Assembly (NCBI GenBank): GCA_023386585.1
Contig: JAEWJM010000013.1
Coordinates: 3,947-67,946, forward strand
Direction of reading: 5' to 3'
Length of the DNA: 64,000 nucleotides
DNA from: Bacteroidota bacterium
GTDB taxonomy: Bacteria; Bacteroidota; Bacteroidia; Flavobacteriales; Flavobacteriaceae
Below the pieces are notes generated by a model. The model did no database searches and was not told the DNA's origin. It saw nothing but the letters and a program-made list of their open reading frames with translations. Of the stretch, positions 63,919 through 64,000 are shown one piece after another. The position numbers and the translations under genes were made by a program. Numbering within the stretch: position 1 is the stretch's first letter; every line of letters begins with the position of its first letter.

Positions 63919-64000
63919 AGGCGACGACATACTCTCCCACATAATTGCAGTACCATCTGCGCAGGCGGGCTTAACTTCTCTGTTCGGGATGGGAAGAGGT
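63919..64000 (-). rRNA. rrf: 5S ribosomal RNA, 3' part (5' end beyond the window)
   Basis: On the minus strand the sequence reads ACCTCTTCCCATCCCGAACA, then GAGAAGTTAAGC, then GATGGTACTGCA and GTGGGAGAGTATGTCGTCGC, the standard loop C, loop B-D-E and 3' helix parts of 5S rRNA. About 82 bases are visible; the 5' third lies past position 64000. The 3' boundary is estimated. So an rRNA operon read leftwards enters the window here. Confidence 0.93.

Overview
The window looks like chromosomal DNA of a member of the Flavobacteriaceae (Bacteroidetes), probably Flavobacterium or a close relative. The reasons are: type IX secretion (T9SS) and gliding-associated proteins (a PorP/SprF-like protein, a GldI-like PPIase, a giant protein with a CHU_C/type B sorting domain, and several proteins ending in type A sorting domains); a type III glutamine synthetase; a fused isobutyryl-CoA mutase; promoters of the TTTG-N19-22-TAnnTTTG type in place of classical -35/-10 boxes; and Shine-Dalgarno-poor, tightly packed operons. 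No prophage, insertion sequence, CRISPR array or tRNA was found. Most of the window is ordinary core genome.

Layout. 1-8458 (minus): a T9SS-linked block with a 2392-residue repetitive surface protein, a PorP/SprF protein and the start of a TPR protein cut by the window edge. 8830-13769 (minus): a small secreted protein, a nitronate monooxygenase-like flavoprotein, a T9SS-sorted subtilase, MnmA and a MORN-repeat protein. 13927-14889 (plus): a two-domain fasciclin lipoprotein. 14938-24096 (minus): YidC, PyrG, DUF3820, OsmC, two LysM proteins (one fused to a periplasmic-binding domain), GuaA and a secreted unknown. 24321-29910 (plus): a long operon with ExbB/ExbD, a small membrane protein, a FluC fluoride channel, an NrnA-type DHH phosphoesterase, GldI and two cyclophilin-FKBP fusions. 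30015-43596: an FkbM methyltransferase (plus), then minus-strand GNAT, PurM, two double-OmpA proteins, type III glutamine synthetase behind a striking palindrome, secreted proteins, a lipoprotein with a CxxCH motif, and IcmF. 43796-50000: a DUF4197 pair, a candidate small RNA, a BtuF-like protein without signal peptide, a lipase, PyrF and PrfA. 50133-60877: a TonB-dependent receptor with a PepSY partner, PepD, a DUF3810 putative metalloprotease, NDH-2, an ECF sigma factor with a membrane partner, an acyltransferase, a CoA-type Nudix hydrolase and DUF4268. 61006-63333: two convergent T9SS type A cargo proteins. 63334-64000: non-coding DNA with a dispersed repeat, tandem terminators and the 3' end of a minus-strand 5S rRNA, so an rRNA operon enters from the right.

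Functional links. Envelope biogenesis dominates: Sec/YidC insertion, periplasmic folding catalysts beside gldI, proton-channel energisers (ExbBD) and T9SS cargo. Nucleotide synthesis genes (pyrG, guaA, purM, pyrF) are scattered singly.

The least explained material is non-coding. Six degenerate copies of one palindromic intergenic repeat (8.7, 23.4, 32.0, 48.2, 52.9 and 57.6 kb) and one member of a second repeat family (63.6 kb) are present, together with a 9-bp-stem palindrome abutting the predicted glnA promoter and a promoter-terminator pair at 45.3 kb that could make a roughly 65-nt RNA. I found no clear candidate for a wholly new multi-gene system.
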